Assembly (NCBI RefSeq): GCF_011762005.1
Contig: NZ_JAASQU010000001.1
Location: 1,171,974-1,235,973 of the forward strand
DNA from: Qipengyuania flava
Lineage (GTDB): Bacteria; Pseudomonadota; Alphaproteobacteria; Sphingomonadales; Sphingomonadaceae
DNA: 64,000 nt
Direction: 5' to 3'
Shown here: positions 53,533 through 62,680 of the stretch, one piece after another
Numbering within the stretch: position 1 is the stretch's first letter
How the letters are laid out: each line of letters starts with the position of its first letter
Program-made: the position numbers and the translations under genes
Notes under the pieces: generated by a model
Seen by the model: only the letters and a program-made list of their open reading frames with translations
What the model was told of the DNA's origin: nothing
Database searches by the model: none

Positions 53533-55664
53533 CAGAACGCCTGCCCCAGCGAAACATAGACCGCGACGGGTGAATCCTCGGGTTCGGGGTTGAGCGGCAC
53601 ACCCACATCGACGCGGATCGGTCCGAAGCCGGTGGCATAACGCAGGCCGACGCCCGCTCCCATCTTGATCTCGCCGAAATCGGGCGTGGTCGAAGTCGAT
53701 ACGCTGCCAAGGTCAAAGAAGGGCACGACCGACACCGCCCCGTCGAGAAAGCCCGTACCGATGCGTGCTTCGAACGAGGCTTCGACCAGGCTCCGCCCCC
53801 CGATGGGTTCCATGAACTCGTTCTTGGGCCCGATTGCCTGATAGCCGTAACCACGCACAGAGCCGCCGCCGCCCGCATAGAGCCTGCGCGATGGCGCAAT
53901 GCCGATCAGATCGGCCCCCTGGATTCCGGCAAAGGCAAGCCGAGCGGCCAGCACCGTCCGTTCGCCCACCGACTGGTAGTAGGCCGCATCGACGCGGTTG
54001 CGCAGGTAGTAATACTGTTCGCCCTGCGTGCGCGAAGTTTCGGGCGCGAGAAAACCGGTCACCCGGAAGCCGCGCGTGGGGTCGAGCAGTGAATCGCTGG
54101 TATCGATCGTGGCCCGCCCGAAGACCGAGCCCACGAAGTAGGTCTGGCGTGGCCGGGCCACCCCGTCGACGATCCGGTTGCGCTCGTCGGTAGCAAGGAT
54201 CTCCGCGCCCACGCCCCAGGCCAGCGGCTTCTGGAACAGCAGCGTCGAGGTGCGTTCGTAAGTGCCGGTCAGCGCAACGGTCCGCGCATCATAGGCTGTG
54301 GTGTCGATGCTCGATGCATAGGCATCGACAGTCAGCACCTTGTCACGCCCACCAAAGTTGTTCTTGCGGAAGGTAACGCCCGCAAGCTGTTCGCGCGTTC
54401 CCAAGATCCCGCGAAGCCGCAGGGCGCCTTCGGGCGGGAACAGGTTGCGATGCTCCCAGGCGGCCTGGACGCGGATGCCCTCTTCCGAACCATAGCCGAT
54501 CGCGCCGGAGATCGTGCGCAGCTTGGCTCGCTCCAAGGTGACGTCCATCGCGACGACACCCGGTTCGTCACCTTGCGGCGGGGCCACTTCGCGCGCCTCC
54601 ACCGCGACGGTCGAAACAAGTCCCGTGGCAGTGATTGCGCGGCGCAGGTCGAACTCCAGACTGCGCTGGTAGGTATCGCCGGGCTCGAAGCGCGCGATGC
54701 TGGCGAGGTGGCGGCCCGAAAGGAATGCCTCGTCGCTACTGACCACGTCGCCGAAGACATACTTGCCATTCGGTCGGACGGGCAGCGTCAGGTCGCCCTC
54801 GACGCGTTGGTGATCGATCAGCAGTTCGGGTTCGTCGATTTCGGCGAAGGCATAGCCTGTCTCGCCAAGCGCGCGATCGAGATCGAAACGCTCGTCGACG
54901 ATCGTATCGGACTGCAGGTAATCTCCGGATTGAATGCCGAATGCGGCGCGCAGTTCTTCGGCATCGGGTGCCGCGGCCAACTCTCCGAGATCAATGGCGC
55001 CATAGGTATAGCGCGGACCGGGGATGACATCGAAGCGCACCCGCGGGCGCTGCTCCGCCGCATCTTCGCCCGCGTCGCGCGTGCCGATCGTACGGATCAC
55101 CTCGCCATCGTAATATCCGTAGACACGCAGCAGCGTACGCAACAGCTCCTCGTCCTCGCTCGCGCGGGCGGCAAGCTGGGCGACGTTCTCGTCGCCATCA
55201 TCCAGTTCCTCGATCGTGGACAATGCCTCGAACCGATCGACGAAATCGCCGCGCTGCGTGAATGGCGGCTCCTTCTGCGGAAAGCCGAGCACCAGCGTAT
55301 TGGAAATTTCCTCCAGATCGGCTTCCTCGAACGCGATCCGCGGTGCATCCTCGAGCAGGTCGGCGAACCGGATATCATCTTCGGGCTCGAGCGGTTCGAG
55401 CGCCGGAATCTCGACATCTTCGGGCCAGGCCACGGGAATGCCCGGAATATCGCTGATCGGGGAATCGGTATCGGGCTCCGCCACCTCGCCTTCGGATGCC
55501 GCACCGTCGGCGCCCTGCTGCGCCCATTCATCGGGGTTTTCTACCGCGCTGTCGGGTATCAGTTCATCCAGCGAAGGCGCGCTGCCGATATCCTGCGCCA
55601 GAACGGGATGCGATGCAGCGATCGCCGCCATCGCGAGGCAGGTTCCCAGAGCGCGGCGCGCCAC
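53532..55664 (-). CDS. tamA: TamA-type BamA-family outer membrane protein with acidic N-terminal extension
   Basis: 710 residues from a GTG at 55664. Signal peptide to about AHPVLAQ; then about 100 acidic residues (Glu/Asp/Pro-rich, with PLEPEDDIRFADLLE) not seen in E. coli TamA (577). POTRA domains follow (RTLLRVYGYYDGEV, VIPGPRYTYGAIDL), then a 16-strand barrel with GGGGSVRGYGYQAIGP (lid-lock VRGY) and a terminal FGPIRVDVGVPLNP...QAF. One base after the bpt stop. Confidence 0.93.
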   Translation of the reverse strand: MARRALGTCLAMAAIAASHPVLAQDIGSAPSLDELIPDSAVENPDEWAQQGADGAASEGEVAEPDTDSPISDIPGIPVAWPEDVEIPALEPLEPEDDIRFADLLEDAPRIAFEEADLEEISNTLVLGFPQKEPPFTQRGDFVDRFEALSTIEELDDGDENVAQLAARASEDEELLRTLLRVYGYYDGEVIRTIGTRDAGEDAAEQRPRVRFDVIPGPRYTYGAIDLGELAAAPDAEELRAAFGIQSGDYLQSDTIVDERFDLDRALGETGYAFAEIDEPELLIDHQRVEGDLTLPVRPNGKYVFGDVVSSDEAFLSGRHLASIARFEPGDTYQRSLEFDLRRAITATGLVSTVAVEAREVAPPQGDEPGVVAMDVTLERAKLRTISGAIGYGSEEGIRVQAAWEHRNLFPPEGALRLRGILGTREQLAGVTFRKNNFGGRDKVLTVDAYASSIDTTAYDARTVALTGTYERTSTLLFQKPLAWGVGAEILATDERNRIVDGVARPRQTYFVGSVFGRATIDTSDSLLDPTRGFRVTGFLAPETSRTQGEQYYYLRNRVDAAYYQSVGERTVLAARLAFAGIQGADLIGIAPSRRLYAGGGGSVRGYGYQAIGPKNEFMEPIGGRSLVEASFEARIGTGFLDGAVSVVPFFDLGSVSTSTTPDFGEIKMGAGVGLRYATGFGPIRVDVGVPLNPEPEDSPVAVYVSLGQAF

Positions 55665-55665
55665 C

Positions 55666-56520
55666 TCACTCGGTGACTTTATACTCGCTCGCAAGGCCGT
55701 CCTTGGCTGGCAGGGCTTCTTCGCGACGGCTGACGCGTGGCGCGGTGGCTGCCGCGATAAGCCGTTTCTGTTCGGCATCGGGCATCCGTTCCCAGCCGCT
55801 GCGGGTAAGCCGCTCGAGCGGACGGTAGCGGACCTTGTATTGCATCCGCTCGGCGCCTTCGACCCAATAGCCGAGATAGACGAAAGGCAGTCCGTTCCCA
55901 GCTGCCCGACGGATGTGGTCGAGGATGATGTAGTTCCCAAGCCCAGCGCGATCCCCATGCTCAGGGTCGTAGAAGCTGTAGATCATCGACAGCCCGTCGC
56001 CCTGGTAGTCCGTCAGGCACGCCCCCACCAGGCGGCCCTGTTCGGCGCCGATACCCGGCTCCCGATATTCAATGAGAAAGCTTGTGACGCTGGTATGTTC
56101 CACCATGTCCGCAAAATCGGTTTCCTCCATCTGCGTCATGCCCCCACCGGGGTGCCGTGCAGCGAGGTATTTCTGCAGCAATTCGAACTGTTCCGCAGTC
56201 GCCCAGGGGCGGCATTCGGTAGCAATCAGATCGTCATTCGCCTTGAGCGTGCGCTTCTGCGACGAAGATGGCTTGAATTCGTCCGCCACCACCCGCACCG
56301 AGACGCAGGCCTGGCAATCGAGGCAAGACGGGCGGTAGGCCACCGTCTGGCTGCGGCGGAAACCGATGCGGCCAAGCGCTTCGTTCAGCTCGTCGGCATT
56401 TTCACCGCGCAGCTCGGTAAAGACCTTCCGCTCGCGCTTGCCGGGCAGGTACGGACACGGCGCGGGGCTGGTCACGAAAAAGCGCGGAAAGCGAATCGGT
56501 GCGGTCACTTCGGGCTGCAT
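55666..56520 (-). CDS. bpt: aspartate/glutamate leucyltransferase (N-end rule)
   Basis: Adds leucine from Leu-tRNA to proteins with N-terminal Asp/Glu, marking them for ClpS/ClpAP. 284 residues. Cysteine cluster [26 protein letters not shown], and [23 protein letters not shown] 56520 with AGAGG close by; a longer reading upstream has no support. Leads the bpt-tamA-tamB operon. Confidence 0.94.
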   Translation of the reverse strand: MQPEVTAPIRFPRFFVTSPAPCPYLPGKRERKVFTELRGENADELNEALGRIGFRRSQTVAYRPSCLDCQACVSVRVVADEFKPSSSQKRTLKANDDLIATECRPWATAEQFELLQKYLAARHPGGGMTQMEETDFADMVEHTSVTSFLIEYREPGIGAEQGRLVGACLTDYQGDGLSMIYSFYDPEHGDRAGLGNYIILDHIRRAAGNGLPFVYLGYWVEGAERMQYKVRYRPLERLTRSGWERMPDAEQKRLIAAATAPRVSRREEALPAKDGLASEYKVTE

Positions 56521-56524
56521 CCTC

Positions 56525-56600
56525 TTAAAGGTTAAGAAATCCTTACCTGATGCCTCTATCAATGCCAGACCGCGCCGGGCGTTAAAACCCCGTTTACCAT
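56525..56600. promoter_or_regulatory. two CtrA-like sites before bpt-tamAB
   Basis: In the 142-base gap between bpt and ilvA lie TTAA-GAAATCC-TTAC at 56532-56546 and TTAA-AACCCCG-TTTACCAT at 56582-56600. Both fit TTAA-N7-TTAA with a single mismatch. CtrA is conserved in Sphingomonadales; binding is inferred. Confidence 0.45.
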
Positions 56601-56662
56601 GAAAAGCCGATATCGCTCGTCCGAGCGCCCGTTCGGACCGGACCTGCTCCGGTTTCGGCGCG

Positions 56663-57916
56663 TCAGGCGAGTTCGGCGAGTTCGACCGAATAGCCCTTCG
56701 CGCGCAGGTTATCGACGAGGCGATCGATCTGCTCGCCATCGCGCGCTTCGCATTCGATCTCTGCGGTCAGCCCCTTGGCGGGAAGCGTCGTGAAAATACG
56801 CTGGTGATAGATCTCGATGATGTTGACGTTGTGCGCGTGGAATTCGCTCATGACGCGGAACAGCGCGCCGGGCCGGTCCTGCAGCACGATTTGCAGCCGC
56901 GCGAGGCGGCCCGAACGCGCGAGGTCGCGCAGCAGCACATTGGCCAGCAGGCGGGTGTCGATATTGCCGCCACACAGCACCAGCCCGATTGTCTTGCCCG
57001 CGAACTTTTCCGGGTTGGACAGCACTGCGGCAAGACCCGCAGCTCCTGCGCCTTCGACCACCGTCTTCTCGATCTGCAGCAGCAGCGAGACCGAATGTTC
57101 GAGCTTCGGCTCTTTCACCAGCAGCACTTCGTCGACCAATTCGGCGATGATCTGCCGCGTGAACTGGCCAGGCGCCTTGACCGCAATGCCTTCGGCCAGC
57201 GTATCACCGCCGCACGGCCGCTCGTCGCCCGTGACCGCAGAGTACATCGACGGGAACAGTTCGGCCTGCACTCCGACCATCTCGATCTCGGGTTTCAATG
57301 CCTTGGCTACGGCGGCCATGCCGCTCATCAGCCCGCCGCCACCGATCGGCACGACCAGGCAGTCGAAATCGTCCTTCTCGGCGAGCATCTCGAGCGCCAC
57401 CGTGCCCTGCCCCGCCGCAACCAGCGGGTCGTCGAACGGGTGGACGAAGGTCAGCCCGCGCTCCTGTTCGAGTTCACGCGCATGCGCATAGGCTTCGTCG
57501 AAAGTCTCGCCATGCAGGACGACCTGCCCGCCAACGCTTTCGGTCTGCATCACCTTCACGCTCGGGGTGGTCTGCGGCATCACGATCGTGACGGGGACCC
57601 CCAGCCTTCGGCCGTGATAGCTGAGCCCCTGCGAGTGGTTGCCCGCCGAGGCTGCAATTACGCCGCGCGCCTTCTGTTCCTCGCTCAGGTGGAGCAAGGC
57701 ATTGAGCGCGCCGCGCTCCTTGTAGGCGGCCGTGAACTGGTGGTTTTCGAACTTGAGCCAGATGTCCGCCCCCGTAATCTCCGACAGCGTCTGCGAACGC
57801 TGCATCGGCGTCCGGACCACCGCACCTTCGATGCGCGCCGCCGCGGCACGGACATCGTCGAGGGTCAGAAGATCGGTCGCCTTACCGGCGGCACGCTGGG
57901 GAGAAGCCTGGGTCAT
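56663..57916 (-). CDS. ilvA: threonine ammonia-lyase with ACT domain
   Basis: PLP enzyme converting threonine to 2-oxobutyrate for isoleucine synthesis. 417 residues. PLP lysine Lys66 in [10 protein letters not shown], phosphate loop [15 protein letters not shown] near 185, [14 protein letters not shown], and a single C-terminal ACT domain from about 335 ([16 protein letters not shown]) instead of the two of E. coli IlvA. ATG 57916; upstream in-frame codons are poor. Monocistronic, divergent from the amidohydrolase gene. Confidence 0.92.
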   Translation of the reverse strand: MTQASPQRAAGKATDLLTLDDVRAAAARIEGAVVRTPMQRSQTLSEITGADIWLKFENHQFTAAYKERGALNALLHLSEEQKARGVIAASAGNHSQGLSYHGRRLGVPVTIVMPQTTPSVKVMQTESVGGQVVLHGETFDEAYAHARELEQERGLTFVHPFDDPLVAAGQGTVALEMLAEKDDFDCLVVPIGGGGLMSGMAAVAKALKPEIEMVGVQAELFPSMYSAVTGDERPCGGDTLAEGIAVKAPGQFTRQIIAELVDEVLLVKEPKLEHSVSLLLQIEKTVVEGAGAAGLAAVLSNPEKFAGKTIGLVLCGGNIDTRLLANVLLRDLARSGRLARLQIVLQDRPGALFRVMSEFHAHNVNIIEIYHQRIFTTLPAKGLTAEIECEARDGEQIDRLVDNLRAKGYSVELAELA

Positions 57917-58027
57917 AGCCTTCGCCCCTACGGCTCGGCGGGGCATGGCGCAATCGCCGAAAGGGTTTGCCTCCACCAAGCTATGCCTTATCGCACCCTG
58001 CGACAAATCGCCACGGGACTGCCTGCC

Positions 58028-59677
58028 ATGTCATTCAAATTCCTCGCTTCCACTCTCGCGCTCGTTCTGGCCTCTCCCGCCGCGGCAGACGTGCTGATCG
58101 ACAATGTCGAAGGGCTGACGATCGGCGAGGATGGCAAAGTGAAGCGTTTCACTGCGCTGGTGATCGACGATGACGGCACGATTGCGCAGGTCCTGACCGC
58201 GCGCGACAAGGCACCGCAGACCGATTACCGCGAGGACGGCGAAGGCGCCGTGATGATCCCCGGGCTGATCGATGCGCATGCGCATGTCATGGGGATCGGT
58301 ATCGGCGCGCTGACGCTCGACCTGTCGGACACCAATTCGCTCGAGGAAGCGCTCGACAAGATCCGTGCCTTCGCTGCTGAAAACGAAGCCCGTCCGTGGA
58401 TCCTCGGGCGTGGCTGGAACCAGGAGAAATGGGGCCTCGGGCGCTTTCCGACCGCGGCCGAACTGGATCGCGCGGTGGCCGATCGCCCGGTCTATCTGCA
58501 ACGCGTCGACGGCCATGCCGGCTGGGCCAATACGCTGGCCATGGAAGTGGCGGGGATCGATGCCCGCAGCAAGAGCCCCGCAGGCGGGCGGATCGAGCGC
58601 GTCGCGGGTTCGCAGGTGCCATCGGGCGTGTTCGTCGATGCGGCGGAAGAACTGATGACGCGGGCGATCCCCGCACCGCGCCCCAACGAACGCGATCTCG
58701 CACTGGCCGAAGCGCAGAGAGTCTTGCACCGAAACGGCATCACTGCGGCCGCCGACATGGGCACCACGATCGAGGACTGGCAGGCCTATCGCCGCGCGGG
58801 TGACAAGGGCGCGCTGACACTGCGGATCATGGCCTATGCCGCCGGGCCCGACCAGATGGAGCTGATCGGCGGGGCACGGCCTTCGCCATGGCTTTATGAC
58901 GACAAGCTGCGCATGAACGGGATCAAGATCTATCTCGACGGTGCGCTGGGCAGTCGCGGCGCGTGGCTCAAGCAGGACTATGCCGACGACCCGGGCAACA
59001 CCGGCCTGCCCCTGACCGGCCCCGCCAAGCTGCGGAACATACTGGTGCGCGCGGCACAGGGCAATTTCCAGCCCGCGATCCACGCCATCGGCACCGCGGC
59101 GAACGAGGATGCGCTCAACGCGGTCGCCGAAATCGCGGAGAGCTTCCCCGGCGATCGTCGCTGGCGGATCGAACACGCGCAGATCGTCGATCCCGCCGAC
59201 CTGCCGAAGTTCGCGCAGAATGGCGTGATCGCTTCCATGCAACCGGTCCACCAGACCAGCGACCGAAAGATGGCCGAAGCGCGACTTGGCCCCGACCGGC
59301 TGGAGGGTGCCTACGCCTGGAACAGCATTCTCGAACTGGGCGGACGGCTCGCCTTCGGTTCGGACGCTCCGGTGGAATCGCCCGATCCCTTCGCCGGTCT
59401 CGCTGCAGCCATCACGCGAACCGATGCCGATGGTGAACCTTTTGGCGGCTGGCGGCCGGAAGAACGGGTGAATCGCGAACAGGCGCTTGCAGGCTTCACC
59501 AGCGAAGCCGCCTTCGCCGGTTTTGCCGAGGGCCGGTTCGGGCGGCTGCTACCCGGCGAACGTGCCGATTTCGTGCTGATCGATCGCGATCCGATGTTGG
59601 CCAGCCCCGCCGAATTGCGCGAGACCCGCGTACTCGAAACCTGGGTCGGTGGACGCAAGGTCTACGAGGCGGACTGA
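58028..59677 (+). CDS. secreted amidohydrolase (YtcJ-like, amidohydrolase family 3)
   Basis: 549 residues. Signal peptide to about ASPAAA, so periplasmic. Metal-binding DAHAHVMG with His84 and His86, then IKIYLDGALGSRGAWL, IHAIGTAANEDAL, IEHAQIVDP and a final Asp in LAFGSDAPVESPDPF. These are the YtcJ-type motifs; substrate unknown. ATG 58028 is preferred because of the signal peptide; a start further upstream (MPYRTLRQ) is possible. Its end overlaps the opposing tatC by 16 bases. Confidence 0.88.
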   Translation: MSFKFLASTLALVLASPAAADVLIDNVEGLTIGEDGKVKRFTALVIDDDGTIAQVLTARDKAPQTDYREDGEGAVMIPGLIDAHAHVMGIGIGALTLDLSDTNSLEEALDKIRAFAAENEARPWILGRGWNQEKWGLGRFPTAAELDRAVADRPVYLQRVDGHAGWANTLAMEVAGIDARSKSPAGGRIERVAGSQVPSGVFVDAAEELMTRAIPAPRPNERDLALAEAQRVLHRNGITAAADMGTTIEDWQAYRRAGDKGALTLRIMAYAAGPDQMELIGGARPSPWLYDDKLRMNGIKIYLDGALGSRGAWLKQDYADDPGNTGLPLTGPAKLRNILVRAAQGNFQPAIHAIGTAANEDALNAVAEIAESFPGDRRWRIEHAQIVDPADLPKFAQNGVIASMQPVHQTSDRKMAEARLGPDRLEGAYAWNSILELGGRLAFGSDAPVESPDPFAGLAAAITRTDADGEPFGGWRPEERVNREQALAGFTSEAAFAGFAEGRFGRLLPGERADFVLIDRDPMLASPAELRETRVLETWVGGRKVYEAD

Positions 59678-60456
59678 GATTCCTCATTCGCCTCGCGCTC
59701 GACCTTGCGACGCTTCTCGGTCAGACGCATCAGCACCAGCGAGCCTTCGAACAGAATCAGCAACGGGATCGCCAGCAGGAGCTGCGATCCCGGATCGGGC
59801 GGCGTGATGATCGCCGCGAGAGCGACCACCAGAACGATGACGTAGCGGCGCGCCGAGACCAGTTGGTCGCGTGTGACGATGCCTGCGCGATGCAGCAGCA
59901 GCAGCAACACCGGCAGCAGGAAGCTCATGCCGAAGGCGAGTATGAACTGCATAACCAGACCGAGATATTCGTTCGCCGTCGGAAGCGCCTGGATTTCCAG
60001 TCCGCCCGCACTTCCCTCGAAGCCGAGGAACCACTCGAATGCGGTGGGCATGACGATGTAATAGGCCAGCGCCGCACCCATTCCGAACAGGATCGGCGTC
60101 GCCAGCAGGAACGGTAGAAAGGCGCGTTTCTCGCGCGCATAGAGACCGGGGGCTATGAAAGCCCACAACTGATTGGCGATGATCGGGAAGCTGAGGCAGA
60201 ACCCCGCGAACAGTGCCACCTTCAGTTCGACGAAGAAGACTTCGTAGAGTTTGGTGAAGATCAATTGCCCCTCGCCCGCGGGAAAAGCGTTCTTGAGCGG
60301 CTGGATCAGGAACCCGAGGATCGGGTCGGCGAAGTAGAGGCACACGCCGAAGGCCAGCGCAAGCGCCAGCACGCAGCGAACCAGCCGGCCGCGCAACTCG
60401 ATCAGATGGTCAAGCAGCGGCGCCTGGCTTTCGTCGATATCCTTGATCACCGCCAT
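59662..60456 (-). CDS. tatC: Sec-independent translocase protein TatC
   Basis: Twin-arginine signal receptor of the Tat export system. 264 residues, six membrane helices. N-terminal APLLDHLIELRGRLVR with the conserved Glu, IANQLWAFIAPGLYAREKR, and ITPPDPGSQLLLAIPL. Follows tatB with one base between. Convergent with the amidohydrolase gene. Confidence 0.96.
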   Translation of the reverse strand: MAVIKDIDESQAPLLDHLIELRGRLVRCVLALALAFGVCLYFADPILGFLIQPLKNAFPAGEGQLIFTKLYEVFFVELKVALFAGFCLSFPIIANQLWAFIAPGLYAREKRAFLPFLLATPILFGMGAALAYYIVMPTAFEWFLGFEGSAGGLEIQALPTANEYLGLVMQFILAFGMSFLLPVLLLLLHRAGIVTRDQLVSARRYVIVLVVALAAIITPPDPGSQLLLAIPLLILFEGSLVLMRLTEKRRKVEREANEESQSAS

Positions 60457-60457
60457 C

Positions 60458-60940
60458 TTAACCGCCCTTGCCCGGGGGTGGCGGATCGAGCGGGAGAATT
60501 GGCTCGTCGGAATTGGTAGCAGGGGTATTTGCGGAGGGCGCGTGTTCGGGTGCTTTCACCGGTGCCGCGCGCCTGATGGCGGCTTCCGCCGCGGCATCGG
60601 GATCGGCTGTCTCTCCGGCCGAAGCAAGCGGTTCCATCTCCTGACCCGCTAGCAGGTTCTCCGGCGGTTTACGCTCTTCGGCGCCCCCTTCGGGCGTCGA
60701 GCCGTCGGGGTATTTCGCCATGATTTCCTTGTTCCGCGCAGCCCACTTCTCTTCCATTTCCTCGATCTCCGCCTGCCGGACGACCTCGTCCAGACCGGCG
60801 CGGAAATGGTTCGACATACGGCGCAGCTTGCCGATCCAACGGCCGGCATGGCGCAATGCCTTGGGCATGTCCTTGGGGCCGATCACGAGGATCGCCACAA
60901 TGACGATCACCAGCAATTCACTGGCGCCGATATCGAACAT
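60458..60940 (-). CDS. tatB: Sec-independent translocase protein TatB
   Basis: 160 residues. N-terminal membrane helix with SELLVIVIVAILVIGPKDMP (the GPxxLP-like TatB motif), an amphipathic helix, and an Ala/Glu/Pro-rich tail. Between tatA and tatC. Confidence 0.93.
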   Translation of the reverse strand: MFDIGASELLVIVIVAILVIGPKDMPKALRHAGRWIGKLRRMSNHFRAGLDEVVRQAEIEEMEEKWAARNKEIMAKYPDGSTPEGGAEERKPPENLLAGQEMEPLASAGETADPDAAAEAAIRRAAPVKAPEHAPSANTPATNSDEPILPLDPPPPGKGG

Positions 60941-60964
60941 GGCCTGCCTCCGCCCGCTAGCGGA

Positions 60965-61192
60965 TTACTTGGTGTCGGTGGTCTGCTTGACCTGGTCGGC
61001 GGTCAGCCCCTCGTCCACCGGCTTGGCCTCGTGGCTGATCTGCTTGGCCGGCGCCTCGTCCTCGTTCATGCCCTGCTTGAAGCTTTTGATGCCCTTGCCG
61101 AAATCGCCCATCATTTCGGAGATGCGCCCGCGCCCGAACAGCACGAGGACGACGACGGCGATGATGGCGAGTTGCCAGACACTGAGACCCAT
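60965..61192 (-). CDS. tatA: Sec-independent translocase protein TatA
   Basis: 75 residues. One helix (WQLAIIAVVVLVLFGRGR) with the FG hinge, then the amphipathic KGIKSFKQGM segment. Forms the export pore with TatBC. First of tatABC. Confidence 0.94.
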   Translation of the reverse strand: MGLSVWQLAIIAVVVLVLFGRGRISEMMGDFGKGIKSFKQGMNEDEAPAKQISHEAKPVDEGLTADQVKQTTDTK

Positions 61193-61253
61193 GGGACCTT
61201 CTCTTTCCGATTGCTTGGTTGTGAATATAGGCGTTGCCGCGGCTTAGCGCCAG

Positions 61254-61871
61254 TCAGCCTTCGTCGATCTCGGGATCATCGTGCGCAGCCGTCTCTTGCG
61301 CGGCATCGGCCTCGTCCCCACCCATCAGTTCCTCATAGGCATCCTCGACCGGATCAAGCAGGCCGGTGGCGCGCAATTCCGCGAGTCCGGGCAGGTCGCG
61401 CCGGCTTGCGAGGCCGAAATGTTCGAGGAATTCGGGGGTCGTCGCATAGATCGTCGGGCGCCCCGGAACCTCGCGCCGGCCGGCAATCTTGACCCAGCCC
61501 GCCTCCATCAGGACGTCGAGCGTCCCGCCGCTCGTCTGCACGCCGCGGATCGATTCGATTTCCGCGCGGCTGACCGGCTCGTGATAGGCGATGATCGCCA
61601 GCACTTCTGTGGCAGCGCGGCTCAACCGGCGCAGCTGCTCTTTCTCCCGGCGCAGGAGATGGGCGAGATCGGGCGCTGTCTCGAAATGCCAGCGCTTGGC
61701 CCGTTCAACGAGCTGGATCCCGCGCGGTGCGTAGTCTTCCGCCAGCTGACGCAGTGCGGCGCGCACATCGCCCACGGCCGCATCGCCAAGGAGACCCGCA
61801 ATCGCTTCGGCGGTCATCGGCTCCTCGGCTGCGAACAACGCGGCTTCGACAGCGCGGGCCAGCGCGTCCAT
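61254..61871 (-). CDS. scpB: segregation and condensation protein B
   Basis: 205 residues, winged-helix protein of the SMC-ScpAB condensin. EAALFAAEEPMTAEAIAGLL at the start, IAYHEPVSRAEIESIRGVQTSG and the FLEHFGLASRRDLPGLAEL C-terminus are the usual ScpB signatures. ATG 61871 overlaps the scpA stop (TGATG). Confidence 0.94.
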   Translation of the reverse strand: MDALARAVEAALFAAEEPMTAEAIAGLLGDAAVGDVRAALRQLAEDYAPRGIQLVERAKRWHFETAPDLAHLLRREKEQLRRLSRAATEVLAIIAYHEPVSRAEIESIRGVQTSGGTLDVLMEAGWVKIAGRREVPGRPTIYATTPEFLEHFGLASRRDLPGLAELRATGLLDPVEDAYEELMGGDEADAAQETAAHDDPEIDEG

Positions 61872-62680
61872 CAGGCGGGCACCCGGCGCAGGTGGAGCGG
61901 ACCGAACGTGTCGTCCTGCTGCAATTCGGCCTTGCCCAGGCGGGCGAGTTCGAGTGCGGCCACGAAACTCGAGGCCAGCGCCGACTTGCGCAGCCGCGGT
62001 TCGGCATGCGGCGGGAGGAAATCGCGCAATTCCACCCAGTCGAGCGTGACGCCGAGCATGTTAGAAACCCGGTCGAGAGCCGATTCCAGCGTCATCACGG
62101 GTCGTTCGCGAACCATGTGGATTGCGGGCGCGGTGCGCGCCTTGACCCGGCCATAGGCTTCGATCAGCGCGAACTGGTCGCAGCGCCAGCGCGTCTTGCG
62201 TTCGATTTCGAGGCCCTCGGGTGCCCCGCGCAGGAAGACATCGCGCCCGATGCGATTGCCGCCCATCAGCCGCGCGGCGGCATCGCGCATCGCGCCCAAC
62301 CGTTGCAATCGTAATTGCAGCTTGAGCGCCAGCTCCTCGGGGCTCGGGTCCTCCTGCTCCTCTTTCGGCAGCAGCATGGCGGATTTGAGATAGGCGAGCC
62401 AGGCCGCCATCACGAGATAGTCCGCCGCAAGTTCGAGTTTCAGCGCCTCGGCCTGGTCGATGTAATCGAGATACTGGTCGACCAGCGAGAGGATCGAGAT
62501 CGAACGCAGATCGACTTTCTGCCGCCTGGCCAGGTCGAGCAAGAGGTCGAGGGGGCCTTCCCAGCCGTCGAGTTCGAGATAAAGCGCGTTTTCGTCCACG
62601 GGCGCCTCGGCAGCGATGCCGTCCCAGTCCTCCTCACCCGGCTGCACGGGGTCGGAGAACAGAAGCCCGTCGTTCGTCAC
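61871..62680 (-). CDS. scpA: segregation and condensation protein A
   Basis: 269 residues, kleisin of the SMC complex that organises and segregates chromosomes. LDGWEGPLDLLLDLARRQKV and YLVMAAWLAYLKSAMLLP at the N-terminus; winged-helix end FLPPHAEPRLRKSALASSFVAALELARLGKAELQQ split over 232-262. GTG start at 62680 overlaps the nagZ stop. Confidence 0.94.
   Translation of the reverse strand: MTNDGLLFSDPVQPGEEDWDGIAAEAPVDENALYLELDGWEGPLDLLLDLARRQKVDLRSISILSLVDQYLDYIDQAEALKLELAADYLVMAAWLAYLKSAMLLPKEEQEDPSPEELALKLQLRLQRLGAMRDAAARLMGGNRIGRDVFLRGAPEGLEIERKTRWRCDQFALIEAYGRVKARTAPAIHMVRERPVMTLESALDRVSNMLGVTLDWVELRDFLPPHAEPRLRKSALASSFVAALELARLGKAELQQDDTFGPLHLRRVPA

Noticed and set aside
50629..53559. 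976-codon open frame on the plus strand opposite tamB
   Set aside because: Arises from codon bias of a high-GC gene; the translation lacks recognisable domains and is rich in Arg/Gly/Pro, whereas the minus-strand TamB reading has the membrane anchor and DUF490 end.
56804..58027. Long upstream extension of the amidohydrolase frame across ilvA
   Set aside because: Antisense to the clear threonine ammonia-lyase; the amidohydrolase signal peptide starts at 58028.
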